Positions 17,570 to 26,047 of a stretch of 64,000 nt of DNA are shown here, in pieces. Below the pieces are notes generated by a model, which saw only the letters and a program-made list of their open reading frames with translations, was not told the origin of the DNA and did not search any database. Position 1 is the first letter of the stretch. The number at the start of each line of letters is the position of its first letter. This DNA comes from an uncultured Bacteroides sp. (GTDB lineage Bacteria > Bacteroidota > Bacteroidia > Bacteroidales > Bacteroidaceae). The translations under genes were made by a program, and so were the position numbers. Location: positions 1 through 64,000 of the forward strand of contig NZ_CAUCSQ010000008.1 in NCBI RefSeq assembly GCF_958445495.1, read 5' to 3'.

Positions 17570-18712
17570 ATGAGAAAAATTGATTCTTTATTGATTGCTT
17601 CCGCAATGGTTTGCGGAACAATGTGCATGGTGTCATGCAGTGACGATGACGACAACAGCAGCCAGGGCAGTACGGCAAATCCGGTGGAAGAGATTGTTGC
17701 CCGTTCTAAAACGTCTAATACGGCAGTTCTCCTTTGTACTTTCGGCAGTACGTTCCAGGAGTCTATCAAGACTTATGATGCTATTATTGCCGACTATAAG
17801 GCTGCTTTCCCGAATACGGATGTTTATTTGTCTTTCACTTCCCGTACGTGTGTGAACCGTGTGAAATCGGAGACGGGCGTTGACCGTTACCAACCGGATT
17901 TGTGGCTGGATGCAATCGGTAAGGCCGGTTATGAGCGGTTAGCCGTCCAGTCGCTTCATGTCATTCCGGGTGAAGAATACCTGAGTTTGATGAATACGGA
18001 TGTGAAGAAGAACTTTATGATTGCGGCATATCCGAGCGTGAAGGTATTGAAAGGGGAAAATCTGCTTGCAAGCCAGGAAGACGTGGATGAAGTGGCGGAT
18101 ATCCTGTATGAGTCATATAAGGATGTGCTTAAAGATAAAAAGAATGTGCTCCTTTTCGTCGGACACGGTAATCCCGATGTGAATTATTCTCATGCGAACG
18201 AGCAATATACGAATCTGGAGACAGCCATGTTAGAACTTGCCGACAATGGGAATGTATTTGTAGGTACGGTGGATTATGGTTCTATGCTGTTCTACCCGGA
18301 ACTGGAAAAGGAAGACCCTACACCGGCGGATGAAGAAATCGCTGATACTTATATTTATAAGAAACTGCGTAATTATTGTTCAAAGAACGACTTGAATCCT
18401 TCGGATATCACCGTTCATCTGACTTCTATCATGTCTATTGCCGGCGACCATGCCCATAACGATTTGTGGGGACTGGAAGATGATGATTCCAAAGTGAATG
18501 AAGCGACTCCGCGTTCCGATTATAGCTGGCGGTTGAAGCTGACAAATATGGGCTTCACCATCGACCAGACGGAAAGCCATCATGGCAGCGTAGACAATTG
18601 TACGATTAAAGGTTTGGGAGATTATGCCGATATCCGTTCCATCTGGTTGAGTCATCTGAAAGATAAGTACAACAACGAGGATGAATGGGAAACGGGTGAA
18701 GATTATCAATAA
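17570..18712 (+). CDS. cbiK: CbiK-like cobaltochelatase carried as a (probably surface) lipoprotein
   Basis: The 380-residue product starts with a lipoprotein signal peptide (lipid cysteine Cys23 in MVSC) followed at once by SDDDD, the acid-rich export signal reported for Bacteroides surface lipoproteins. The body is CbiK: LLCTFGSTFQESIKTYDA, QSLHVIPGEEY with metal-site His130, VGHGNPDV, and MSIAGDHAHND with His294. Both conserved histidines are therefore present and activity is plausible. Cytosolic CbiK puts Co2+ into sirohydrochlorin. A secreted copy may instead insert or remove metal from a tetrapyrrole outside the cytoplasm, as proposed for Porphyromonas IhtB and described for the periplasmic CbiK of Desulfovibrio. 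It is the last gene of the riboswitch operon. No cytosolic chelatase is encoded in the window. Confidence 0.9.
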   Translation: MRKIDSLLIASAMVCGTMCMVSCSDDDDNSSQGSTANPVEEIVARSKTSNTAVLLCTFGSTFQESIKTYDAIIADYKAAFPNTDVYLSFTSRTCVNRVKSETGVDRYQPDLWLDAIGKAGYERLAVQSLHVIPGEEYLSLMNTDVKKNFMIAAYPSVKVLKGENLLASQEDVDEVADILYESYKDVLKDKKNVLLFVGHGNPDVNYSHANEQYTNLETAMLELADNGNVFVGTVDYGSMLFYPELEKEDPTPADEEIADTYIYKKLRNYCSKNDLNPSDITVHLTSIMSIAGDHAHNDLWGLEDDDSKVNEATPRSDYSWRLKLTNMGFTIDQTESHHGSVDNCTIKGLGDYADIRSIWLSHLKDKYNNEDEWETGEDYQ

Positions 18713-18757
18713 TTGCAGGTAGGGTAATCTGTTCTTTGCAATGAATGGCAAATAAGG

Positions 18758-18792
18758 AAACGGCGGTGTGTTTGATTACATCGCCGTTTTTT
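18758..18792 (+). terminator. Intrinsic terminator after the riboswitch operon
   Basis: AAACGGCGGTGT (18758-18769) pairs with ACATCGCCGTTT (18778-18789) in a 12-bp stem with one G-U pair and an 8-nt loop, followed by a run of T. It separates the TonB receptor-cbiK unit from the cbiHC operon. Confidence 0.85.
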
Positions 18793-18891
18793 CCTTGAAT
18801 TGCCGGGGATGGAACAGGGAGGAAGTGAACCGTTTCTCTGCCGTATCGTTCGATTTATGTTTTCCGGAGAGGTAAATGTCTGATTTATGAT

Positions 18892-18899
18892 TATATTTG
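18892..18899 (+). promoter_or_regulatory. Probable -7 box for the cbiHC operon
   Basis: TATATTTG matches TAnnTTTG 65 nt before the start at 18965. A second match, TAATTTTG at 18950-18957, would give an almost leaderless transcript. No riboswitch is seen between the terminator at 18792 and the start codon. Confidence 0.45.
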
Positions 18900-18964
18900 T
18901 GTCTTTTCGTCCGGACAGGGTGAATCGAGTGTTTGATTTATTGGATTCATAATTTTGTGGTGAT

Positions 18965-20371
18965 ATGAAAGAAAGTACGATAATCGTAGCGGGAATAGGT
19001 CCGGGCAGTCCGGAGGATATTACCCCTGCCGTCATCAACGCCTTGAGGAAAGCGGATGTGGTGATTGGTTATAAATATTATTTCCGGTTTATTGCCGGGT
19101 GGGTGACGGAAGGTACGGAATGCATAGATACCGGTATGAAACGGGAGAAAGCCCGTGCGGAACTGGCTTTTGAATATGCGGAACAGGGGAAAACGGTTTG
19201 CGTAATCAGTTCGGGCGATGCGGGGATATATGGCATGGCTCCGTTGATTTATGAAATGAAACGGGAGCGGGGAAGTGAGGTCGAGGTTGTCGTATTGTCG
19301 GGTATCAGCGCTTTCCAGAAAGCGGCTTCATTGCTTGGGGCTCCTGTGGGCCATGATTTTTGTATCATCTCTTTATCCGATTTGATGACTTCCTGGGAAA
19401 TCATCGAAAAAAGGATTACGGCCGCTGCGGTTGCCGATTTTGTGACAGCGGTCTACAACCCTAAGAGTGAGGGGAGGTACTGGCAGCTTCACCGTTTGAA
19501 GGAAATCTTTCTGGAGTCCCGTTCACCGGAGACTCCCGTGGGGTATGTCCGCCAGGCGGGAAGGGAGGAAGAGACGGTTGTCGTGACAAACCTGGAAGGC
19601 TTCGACCCGGAAGATATAGATATGTTTACGGTGGTGCTGATAGGAAACTCGCAGACTTACCGGTTGGGAGGCAAGATGATTACTCCGCGCGGTTATTACC
19701 GGGAGCGGGAAAGCGGGGAGGTCGGTAAAGGACAGGAAATAATGATAAACTCATTCCGGAAGATTGAGGCGGAGATGCAGGACGTAAATATTGACCTTGA
19801 CCGTAAGTGGGCTTTATTCCATGCGATTCATACGACAGCGGATTTTGAGATGGAGAGGTTGGTGTACACGGATAAGGGAGTTGTCGGCAAGCTGCATGAG
19901 GAAATTGTTGCCGGAAACATAAAAACGATTGTGACGGACGTGACGATGGTAGCTTCGGGTATTCGGAAAGGGGCTTTGCAACGGTTAGGTGTCGAGGTGA
20001 AGTGTTATCTTTCGGATGAGCGTGCGGCAGAACAGGCGAAGCAGAGGGGAACGACCCGTTCGCAGGAGGCCATACGTCTGGCGGCGGAGGAACATCCCGA
20101 CGCCCTTTTTGTTTTCGGCAATGCACCGACGGCGCTGATTGAGCTGTGTGGCCTGATACGGAAAGGAAAAGCCCATCCTGCCGGGGTCATTGCAGCTCCT
20201 GTGGGATTCGTACATGTGAAGGAATCCAAATACATGATAAAGACTTTCACGGAAGTGCCGAAGATTATTGTCCGGGGCAGGCGGGGCGGAAGCAATCTGG
20301 CTGCCACGCTGGTGAATGCGGTTTTGTGCTTTGACGATGCTCGCGAGTTTCGTCCGGGGAGGGATGTATAA
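18965..20371 (+). CDS. cbiHC: CbiH-CbiC fusion: cobalt-precorrin-3 C17-methyltransferase and cobalt-precorrin-8 methylmutase
   Basis: The 468-residue protein has CbiH at about residues 1-245 (IIVAGIGPGSPEDITPAVINAL, ISSGDAGIYGMAPLIYEM, VLSGISAFQKAASLLGAP, VYNPKS) and CbiC from about 262. The CbiC part has the methylmutase signature with His286 in HAIHTTADFE, one of which is the catalytic histidine in this family, and ends NLAATLVNAVLC. CbiH methylates C17 with ring contraction; CbiC moves the C11 methyl to C12 to give cobyrinate. The two steps are far apart in the pathway, so the fusion is not simply for channelling. It is the first gene of a long rightward operon. Confidence 0.95.
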   Translation: MKESTIIVAGIGPGSPEDITPAVINALRKADVVIGYKYYFRFIAGWVTEGTECIDTGMKREKARAELAFEYAEQGKTVCVISSGDAGIYGMAPLIYEMKRERGSEVEVVVLSGISAFQKAASLLGAPVGHDFCIISLSDLMTSWEIIEKRITAAAVADFVTAVYNPKSEGRYWQLHRLKEIFLESRSPETPVGYVRQAGREEETVVVTNLEGFDPEDIDMFTVVLIGNSQTYRLGGKMITPRGYYRERESGEVGKGQEIMINSFRKIEAEMQDVNIDLDRKWALFHAIHTTADFEMERLVYTDKGVVGKLHEEIVAGNIKTIVTDVTMVASGIRKGALQRLGVEVKCYLSDERAAEQAKQRGTTRSQEAIRLAAEEHPDALFVFGNAPTALIELCGLIRKGKAHPAGVIAAPVGFVHVKESKYMIKTFTEVPKIIVRGRRGGSNLAATLVNAVLCFDDAREFRPGRDV

Positions 20372-20383
20372 TAGATATACGGA

Positions 20384-21586
20384 ATGATGCGGAAACAGGA
20401 AAAACAGAAATTCCATATTATTGGAATAACGGATAGCAGGAAACTTTCTTTCAGTGAGGAAATATTGGAGCTGATAGCTCGTTCTCATGTCTTTTCGGGT
20501 GGAAAGAGACATCGTGAAATCGTGTCCGGCATATTGCCGGAACCATCGGTGTGGATTGATATCACCGTTCCTCTTGACGCTGTGTTCGAGCGTTATGCCG
20601 ATTATCGGGAGATTGTGGTTTTTGCTTCCGGCGACCCTTTGTTTTTCGGTTTTGCCAATACGGTGATGCGTAAATTGCCCGATGCCGTTGTCTGTGTTTA
20701 TCCGGCTTTCAACTCTTTGCAGCTTTTGGCGCACAAGGTTTTGCGCCCTTACCACGATATGCGGACTATCTCGCTGACGGGCAGGTCATGGAAGGCTTTG
20801 GATGAGGCTCTTATTTCCGGGGAAAAGCTGGTCGGTTCGTTGACCGACAGGGAAAAAACGCCTGCTGCCATTGCCGCCCGTATGAAAGAGTATGGATATG
20901 ACAACTATCGGATGATTGTCGGCGAGCGATTGGGCAATGAAGATGAGAGGGTAACGGAATATGGCATAGAGGAGGCGATGGAAAGATGTTTTGAGATGCC
21001 GAACTGCGTCATTCTCAAACGTACCGCTATTCGTGAACGTCCGTTCGGAATTCCGGAAGAGCGGTTTGATTTGTTGGATGGACGGGTCAATATGATAACC
21101 AAGATGCCTGTCCGTCTTTTGTCGTTGAGCTTGCTGGATTTGAGGGATAAATCGGTGATGTGGGATGTCGGTTTCTGCACCGGTTCCGTTTCCGTAGAGG
21201 CAAAGTTGCAGTTTCCCCGGCTTGAAGTCGTCGCTTTTGAGAAAAGGGAGGCGGGAAAGCTGTTGATGGAGACGAACAGCCGCCGGTTCGGTTGTCCGGG
21301 AATAACGGCTGTGATTGGGGATTTTGTGGAAATGCCGTTGGAAAACTATCCCGTACCCGATGCTGTCTTTATCGGAGGACACGGAGGGAGATTGAAGGAG
21401 ATGGTAAGGAAAATCGCTCTTTTGCTGCCTGCCGGCGGGACATTGGTCTTTAATTCCGTATCTGAGGACAGCCGGGTATCATTTGAGGAGGCGGTTGCCG
21501 GTAATGGGCTGGTATTGGAACAAACTGTCCGGTTGGCGGCAGACAGGCACAATCCGATTGATATATTGAAAGCCGTGAAGCGATGA
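20384..21586 (+). CDS. cbiET: CbiE-CbiT fusion: cobalt-precorrin-7 C5-methyltransferase and cobalt-precorrin-6B C15-methyltransferase (decarboxylating)
   Basis: The 400-residue protein is the CobL-type arrangement. CbiE is N-terminal, about residues 1-210 (FHIIGITDSRKLSFSEEI, VVFASGDPLFFGFA, YPAFNSLQLLAHK). CbiT is C-terminal, about 215-400, with the class I SAM motif WDVGFCTGSVSVEA near residue 260 and VFIGGHGGRLKEM. Together they methylate C5 and C15 and remove the C12 acetate carboxyl group. It starts 12 nt after cbiHC and its end overlaps cbiA by 4 nt, so it belongs to the same operon. Confidence 0.95.
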   Translation: MMRKQEKQKFHIIGITDSRKLSFSEEILELIARSHVFSGGKRHREIVSGILPEPSVWIDITVPLDAVFERYADYREIVVFASGDPLFFGFANTVMRKLPDAVVCVYPAFNSLQLLAHKVLRPYHDMRTISLTGRSWKALDEALISGEKLVGSLTDREKTPAAIAARMKEYGYDNYRMIVGERLGNEDERVTEYGIEEAMERCFEMPNCVILKRTAIRERPFGIPEERFDLLDGRVNMITKMPVRLLSLSLLDLRDKSVMWDVGFCTGSVSVEAKLQFPRLEVVAFEKREAGKLLMETNSRRFGCPGITAVIGDFVEMPLENYPVPDAVFIGGHGGRLKEMVRKIALLLPAGGTLVFNSVSEDSRVSFEEAVAGNGLVLEQTVRLAADRHNPIDILKAVKR

Positions 21587-22902
21587 AACAGACCGGTCAT
21601 TTCTTGATAGGAGCCGCTTCTTCGGGAGGCGGGAAGACAACCTTTACGACGGGATTGTTAAGGTTGTTGCGTGAAAGGGGGCTGGAGGTGCAGCCTTATA
21701 AATGCGGTCCCGATTATATCGATACGAAATATCATGAGATAGCCTCAGGCAATGTTTCCGTCAATCTTGACCTTTGGCTTTCTTCCCGGCAGCATGTAAA
21801 GAAGCTGTATGTGAAGTATGCGGCGGGGGCGGATGTCTGTGTGACCGAGGGGGTAATGGGGCTTTTCGACGGCTTCGACGGTATGGAAGGGAGCAGCGCC
21901 GCTATTGCCGCTTTATTGGATATTCCTGTCGTCCTGCTTGTCAATGCCCGGTCGACGTCTTATACGGTAGCGCCGGTCATATATGGTTTCAAGCATTTCA
22001 ATCCTTCGGTAAGACTTGCCGGTGTGGTATTCAACCAGGTCGCTTCCGGACGTCATTTTTCTTTTTTGCAAAAGGCTTGCGAGGATGTCGGCGTGGAATG
22101 TTTCGGTTTTTTGCCCCGGTTGAAAGAGTTGGAAGTACCTTCCCGGCATCTGGGGTTGACGTTGGATGCCTCTTACCGTTTTGACGAGTTCGCTTCTGTA
22201 GTGGCACAGGCGATTGAAGAGCACGTCGCGGTTGACCGGATTCTGGAAGTCTGCCGTGTTTCGCCGGGTATCCCGGTTCCGGCTGTTCAAACGGGGCTTG
22301 CGGCGGGTATTCATTCAGAAGGAAAGCGTAACATCGCTGTGGCGCGGGATGCTGCGTTTAGTTTTATCTACAGGGAAAACCTGGCTCGTCTGGAAGAGCG
22401 GGGCAGAGTCGTCTTCTTTAGCCCGATGAGTGACCCGCATTTGCCGGACTGCGATTTAGTCTATTTGCCGGGCGGTTATCCCGAATTCTTTTTGAAAGAA
22501 CTGACAGCTAACCTGTCCATGAGGCAAGAACTGAAAGCGTATGTGGAAAGGGGAGGATATCTGCTTGCCGAATGCGGCGGGATGATGTATCTTTGCGACA
22601 GTATCCGGGGAATGGACGGGGAAACTTATGAGATGGCGGGAGTGTTGCATCAGAAAGCTACGATGGAGAATATGCGGCTCCGGCTCGGATATCGGACGTT
22701 GCGGGTCGGAGGGCAAACCTGGAAGGGGCATGAGTTTCATTATTCTTCTATCGAGAAAGAACTGCTTCCCTCTATTGCAGAAGCGGAAGATGCGCGGGGG
22801 AATGCCGTGTCCGCCCCGCTTTATAGATATAAAAATCTGATTGCCGGTTATACGCACCTTTATTGGGGTGAAACGGATTTAATGAAACTTTGGGAATTAT
22901 GA
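21583..22902 (+). CDS. cbiA: Cobyrinate a,c-diamide synthase
   Basis: The 439-residue amidotransferase has an N-terminal DRTG/dethiobiotin-synthetase-like ATP domain (GAASSGGGKTTFTTGLLRLL; CGPDYIDTKYH; VTEGVMGLFDGFDG) and a C-terminal class I glutaminase-like domain with nucleophile Cys331 in LLAECGGMMYL. It amidates the a and c side chains of cobyrinate using glutamine and ATP. The start ATG overlaps cbiET by 4 nt and its stop overlaps the start of the adenosyltransferase gene, so three genes are coupled in translation. Confidence 0.95.
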   Translation: MKQTGHFLIGAASSGGGKTTFTTGLLRLLRERGLEVQPYKCGPDYIDTKYHEIASGNVSVNLDLWLSSRQHVKKLYVKYAAGADVCVTEGVMGLFDGFDGMEGSSAAIAALLDIPVVLLVNARSTSYTVAPVIYGFKHFNPSVRLAGVVFNQVASGRHFSFLQKACEDVGVECFGFLPRLKELEVPSRHLGLTLDASYRFDEFASVVAQAIEEHVAVDRILEVCRVSPGIPVPAVQTGLAAGIHSEGKRNIAVARDAAFSFIYRENLARLEERGRVVFFSPMSDPHLPDCDLVYLPGGYPEFFLKELTANLSMRQELKAYVERGGYLLAECGGMMYLCDSIRGMDGETYEMAGVLHQKATMENMRLRLGYRTLRVGGQTWKGHEFHYSSIEKELLPSIAEAEDARGNAVSAPLYRYKNLIAGYTHLYWGETDLMKLWEL

Positions 22903-23516
22903 AAAGAATATATACCCGCACGGGAGACGATGGAACGACCGGAATCTTCGGTGGCGAACGTGTCGGGAAAGATGACATCAGGATAGAAGCCAACGGTACG
23001 ATTGACGAACTGAATACGGTGATAGGGATTGTACGTTCGCTTCTTTCCGAACAGGACGAGTGGCAGGGCTGGCTGTATGAAATACAGATGGAGTTGATGG
23101 CTTGCATGAGCCATATAGCTACTCCTTCGGCGAAGAGAAATGAGAATCCGAACGTCTTGCGTTCCGATTTGACCGGTATTTTTGAAGAGAGGATGGATAA
23201 GATGAATGCCGAGATGGGAGATAACGGGTATTTCATCCTGCCCGGCGGGACCCGGGTGTCCGCCCAGATTCAGTATGCGCGTGTCATGGCCCGTCGTGCC
23301 GAGCGGAGGCTGTACACGTTGCATAAGGAAGACCCGTTGCCGGAGGGTATCTTGAGATTGCTTAACCGCCTGTCTGATTTGTTTTTTGTGATGGCGCGTT
23401 ATGAGATGTACAGGCAGGGCTGGACGGAAGAAAAATGGAAATCGTTCGGTTATAAGCGGAAAATATCGGGCAGGAAAGCAGCGGATGCGGACAACGTGAA
23501 CCCGGAAGCAAAATAA
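22899..23516 (+). CDS. Cob(I)yrinic acid a,c-diamide adenosyltransferase, PduO type
   Basis: The 205-residue protein starts with the PduO signature KRIYTRTGDDGTTGIFGGERVGKDD, followed by EANGTIDELNTVIG, and has the later conserved FILPGGT and RVMARRAERR helices that make the trimer interface and ATP site. It transfers adenosyl from ATP to the cobalt of a reduced corrinoid to make the Ado-form. The ATG at 22899 overlaps the cbiA stop; an in-frame TTG at 22890 would add three residues and is less likely. The C-terminal 30 residues are Lys-rich. The Ado-cofactor made here is needed by the mutase encoded at 33-37 kb. Confidence 0.93.
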   Translation: MKRIYTRTGDDGTTGIFGGERVGKDDIRIEANGTIDELNTVIGIVRSLLSEQDEWQGWLYEIQMELMACMSHIATPSAKRNENPNVLRSDLTGIFEERMDKMNAEMGDNGYFILPGGTRVSAQIQYARVMARRAERRLYTLHKEDPLPEGILRLLNRLSDLFFVMARYEMYRQGWTEEKWKSFGYKRKISGRKAADADNVNPEAK

Positions 23517-23527
23517 AAACAGGAAAA

Positions 23528-25018
23528 ATGGAAAAGAAAAGACTCAACTCTTTTATGCTTGCAGGAACAGGAAGCGATGTAGGAAAAAGCGTTTTGGCTG
23601 CGGCATTCTGCCGTATCCTGAAACAGGACGGTTACGCTCCCGCACCTTTCAAGGCGCAGAATATGGCTTTGAATTCATACGCTACTCCCGAAGGGTTGGA
23701 AATCGGAAGGGCGCAGGCGGTTCAGGCGGAGGCTGCCGGAATTCCTTGCCATACGGATATGAATCCGTTATTGCTGAAACCCAGTACGGAACATACGTCG
23801 CAGGTCGTGTTGTGCGGCAAGCCGGTTGGAGACAGGAATGCGTATGAATATTTCAGAAAGGAAGGACGGGAGGAATTACGGAAAGTCGTGAATGAAGCGT
23901 ATGACCGCTTGGCTGCTGTCTATAATCCGGTTGTTCTGGAAGGCGCCGGCAGTATTTCGGAAATCAATCTCCGGGAGGTGGATTTGGTGAATATGCCGAT
24001 GGCGGAACATGCCGGCGCCGACGTGTTTCTGGTTGCGGACATTGACCGGGGCGGTGTCTTTGCCAGCGTCTATGGCTCTGTCCTGTTGCAGACGCCCGAA
24101 GACCGGCGGCGGATTAAAGGGATTATTATTAATAAGTTCAGAGGGGATATCCGTTTGTTTGAATCCGGAATAAGGATGCTGGAAGAACTTTGCGGGATTC
24201 CTGTCCTTGGAGTAGTCCCTTATTATAAGGGGATTTACATAGAAGAGGAGGATTCCGTAATGCTGGAGTCGAAGAACAGGGAAGCTATGGCGGGAAAAAT
24301 CAATGTGGCTGTCATCCTGTTGCGGCATTTGTCTAATTTTACCGATTTCAATGTTCTGGAACGGGACGAGCGGGTGCATCTTTATTATACCAATAATGTG
24401 AATGAGATTGCGAAAGCGGATATTATCTTGTTGCCCGGAAGTAAAAATACGTTGGACGACCTTTATGAATTACGTTGTAACGGGGTGGTACAGGCCATCT
24501 TGAGGGCGTATCGGGAGGGGGCGACCGTGATGGGGATTTGCGGGGGATACCAGATGATGGGGCTGGAGGTGCGTGACCCGGACGGCGTGGAAGGGAATTT
24601 CAAATTGCTTCCAGGCTTGGGATTGCTTCCGGTCGTTACCGTCATGCAGGGCGACAAGGTGACCCGGCAGGTGGACTTCACGTTTGACGGAAGCGATGCG
24701 GTTTGTAAGGGGTATGAGATACACATGGGAAGGAGCGTGCCTGCCGAAGGCTTTTCGCCGCTTCCGTTGAACAGGCTGAAAGACGGCAGGGAGGACGGTT
24801 ACCGGAACGGACGGAAATGCATGGGGACGTATATTCACGGGATACTCGATAATCAGGCATTTATCGATTATCTGCTCGAACCTCATGCCGGCAAGCTTGA
24901 ACAACATTCGTTCGATTATGCGGCGTTTAAGGAAGAACAATATGATAAGTTGGCAGAGCATGTGAGAAAGCACATCAATATGCCGTTGTTTTATAAAATA
25001 TTGGAAGGAAATGATTGA
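23528..25018 (+). CDS. cbiP: Cobyric acid synthase (CbiP/CobQ)
   Basis: The 496-residue protein has the N-terminal ATP-binding part (MLAGTGSDVGKSVLAAAFCRIL, PFKAQNMALNSY) and a C-terminal glutaminase-like domain with Cys338 in VMGICGGYQMMG and a late His in CMGTYIHGILDN. It amidates the b, d, e and g side chains of adenosylcobyrinate a,c-diamide to give adenosylcobyric acid. It starts 11 nt after the adenosyltransferase gene and overlaps the start of the next gene by 8 nt. Confidence 0.96.
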   Translation: MEKKRLNSFMLAGTGSDVGKSVLAAAFCRILKQDGYAPAPFKAQNMALNSYATPEGLEIGRAQAVQAEAAGIPCHTDMNPLLLKPSTEHTSQVVLCGKPVGDRNAYEYFRKEGREELRKVVNEAYDRLAAVYNPVVLEGAGSISEINLREVDLVNMPMAEHAGADVFLVADIDRGGVFASVYGSVLLQTPEDRRRIKGIIINKFRGDIRLFESGIRMLEELCGIPVLGVVPYYKGIYIEEEDSVMLESKNREAMAGKINVAVILLRHLSNFTDFNVLERDERVHLYYTNNVNEIAKADIILLPGSKNTLDDLYELRCNGVVQAILRAYREGATVMGICGGYQMMGLEVRDPDGVEGNFKLLPGLGLLPVVTVMQGDKVTRQVDFTFDGSDAVCKGYEIHMGRSVPAEGFSPLPLNRLKDGREDGYRNGRKCMGTYIHGILDNQAFIDYLLEPHAGKLEQHSFDYAAFKEEQYDKLAEHVRKHINMPLFYKILEGND

Positions 25019-26033
25019 AGGACACGGAGATGATTCTTATAGGTACGGGAGGGAAATTGTCAGCAATTTCAGTTCAAATGTGTATAACCGAATCGACCAT
25101 TCCGGGCTTTACCGCCGGTTGAATGAACGGATGCGGTCGATAGCCGCTTATCCCGAACCGGCTCCCTATTCACTGGAAAGGGAAATTGCCGGGAGGAGGT
25201 TTGTGACGCCCGCTCAGGTTTGTGTGACTAACGGGGCGACGGAAGCTATCTATTTGATAGCGCAGGCTTTTCAGGGGCGTATATCTGCCGTGTTGATGCC
25301 GACATTCAGTGAGTATGCCGATGCATGCCGGATGTTCCGGCATACGGTACTTCCTTTTTATTCTTTGGATACTTTGCCGGATGAGTCCGATTTGGTCTGG
25401 ATTTGCAATCCCAATAATCCTACGGGAGAAGTGCGTGACAAGGAGGTCTTGAAAGAACTAGTCCGGAACCATCCCGATAAACTGTTTGTTTTAGACCAGT
25501 CTTATGAGTATTTTACGACAGAGAGCTTACCGGAGGTCCGGGAGGCTGTCGCGTTTCCGAATGTGGTTCTGATTCATTCCATGACGAAACAATATGCTAT
25601 TCCGGGATTAAGGTTGGGGTATTTTATGGCCGGTGAAGGGTTGGCCGGTGATATCCGCAGGCATAAGATGCCGTGGTCTGTCAATAGCCTTGCCATTGAA
25701 GCCGGCAAATATCTGTTGGAGGAAGGGACTGCTGTTTCGGCAGATGTATCCGCTCTTTTAAAAGAACGGGAACGGTTGGCAGGAAATCTGGCTGCCATCG
25801 GTATCGTTGAAGTATGGCCTACCGATACGCATTATATGTTGGTGAAATTGCGGATGGGGAGGGCTGCCGCTCTCAAGGATTACCTTGCGGTGAAATATGG
25901 AATATTGATTCGCGACGCTTCCAATTTTGAAGGGTTGGATGAACGCTTTTTCCGGATTGCCACCCAGACGCCCGAAGAGAATGACCGGTTGGTGGAGGCT
26001 ATAGGAAGGTGGGTAGAAGAAATCATGAAATAA
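25011..26033 (+). CDS. cobD: L-threonine-O-3-phosphate decarboxylase (CobD-like class I/II aminotransferase fold)
   Basis: The 340-residue fold-type I PLP enzyme begins GHGDDSYRYGREIVSNFSSNV, the N-terminus seen in CobD and histidinol-phosphate aminotransferase relatives. It has CNPNNPTGEV and the Schiff-base Lys193 in MTKQYAIPGLRLGY. In the cobalamin operon its likely role is decarboxylation of threonine phosphate to (R)-1-amino-2-propanol phosphate, the linker joined to cobyric acid by CbiB, encoded next. A HisC-type activity cannot be excluded from motifs alone, but the context is strong. Confidence 0.9.
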   Translation: MIEGHGDDSYRYGREIVSNFSSNVYNRIDHSGLYRRLNERMRSIAAYPEPAPYSLEREIAGRRFVTPAQVCVTNGATEAIYLIAQAFQGRISAVLMPTFSEYADACRMFRHTVLPFYSLDTLPDESDLVWICNPNNPTGEVRDKEVLKELVRNHPDKLFVLDQSYEYFTTESLPEVREAVAFPNVVLIHSMTKQYAIPGLRLGYFMAGEGLAGDIRRHKMPWSVNSLAIEAGKYLLEEGTAVSADVSALLKERERLAGNLAAIGIVEVWPTDTHYMLVKLRMGRAAALKDYLAVKYGILIRDASNFEGLDERFFRIATQTPEENDRLVEAIGRWVEEIMK

Positions 26034-26047
26034 GAATATTGTCGTTT

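Noticed and set aside
18965..20371. Frameshift or gene merging in the cbiHC gene
   Set aside because: Both halves are full length and in one frame with intact motifs, so it is a genuine fusion.
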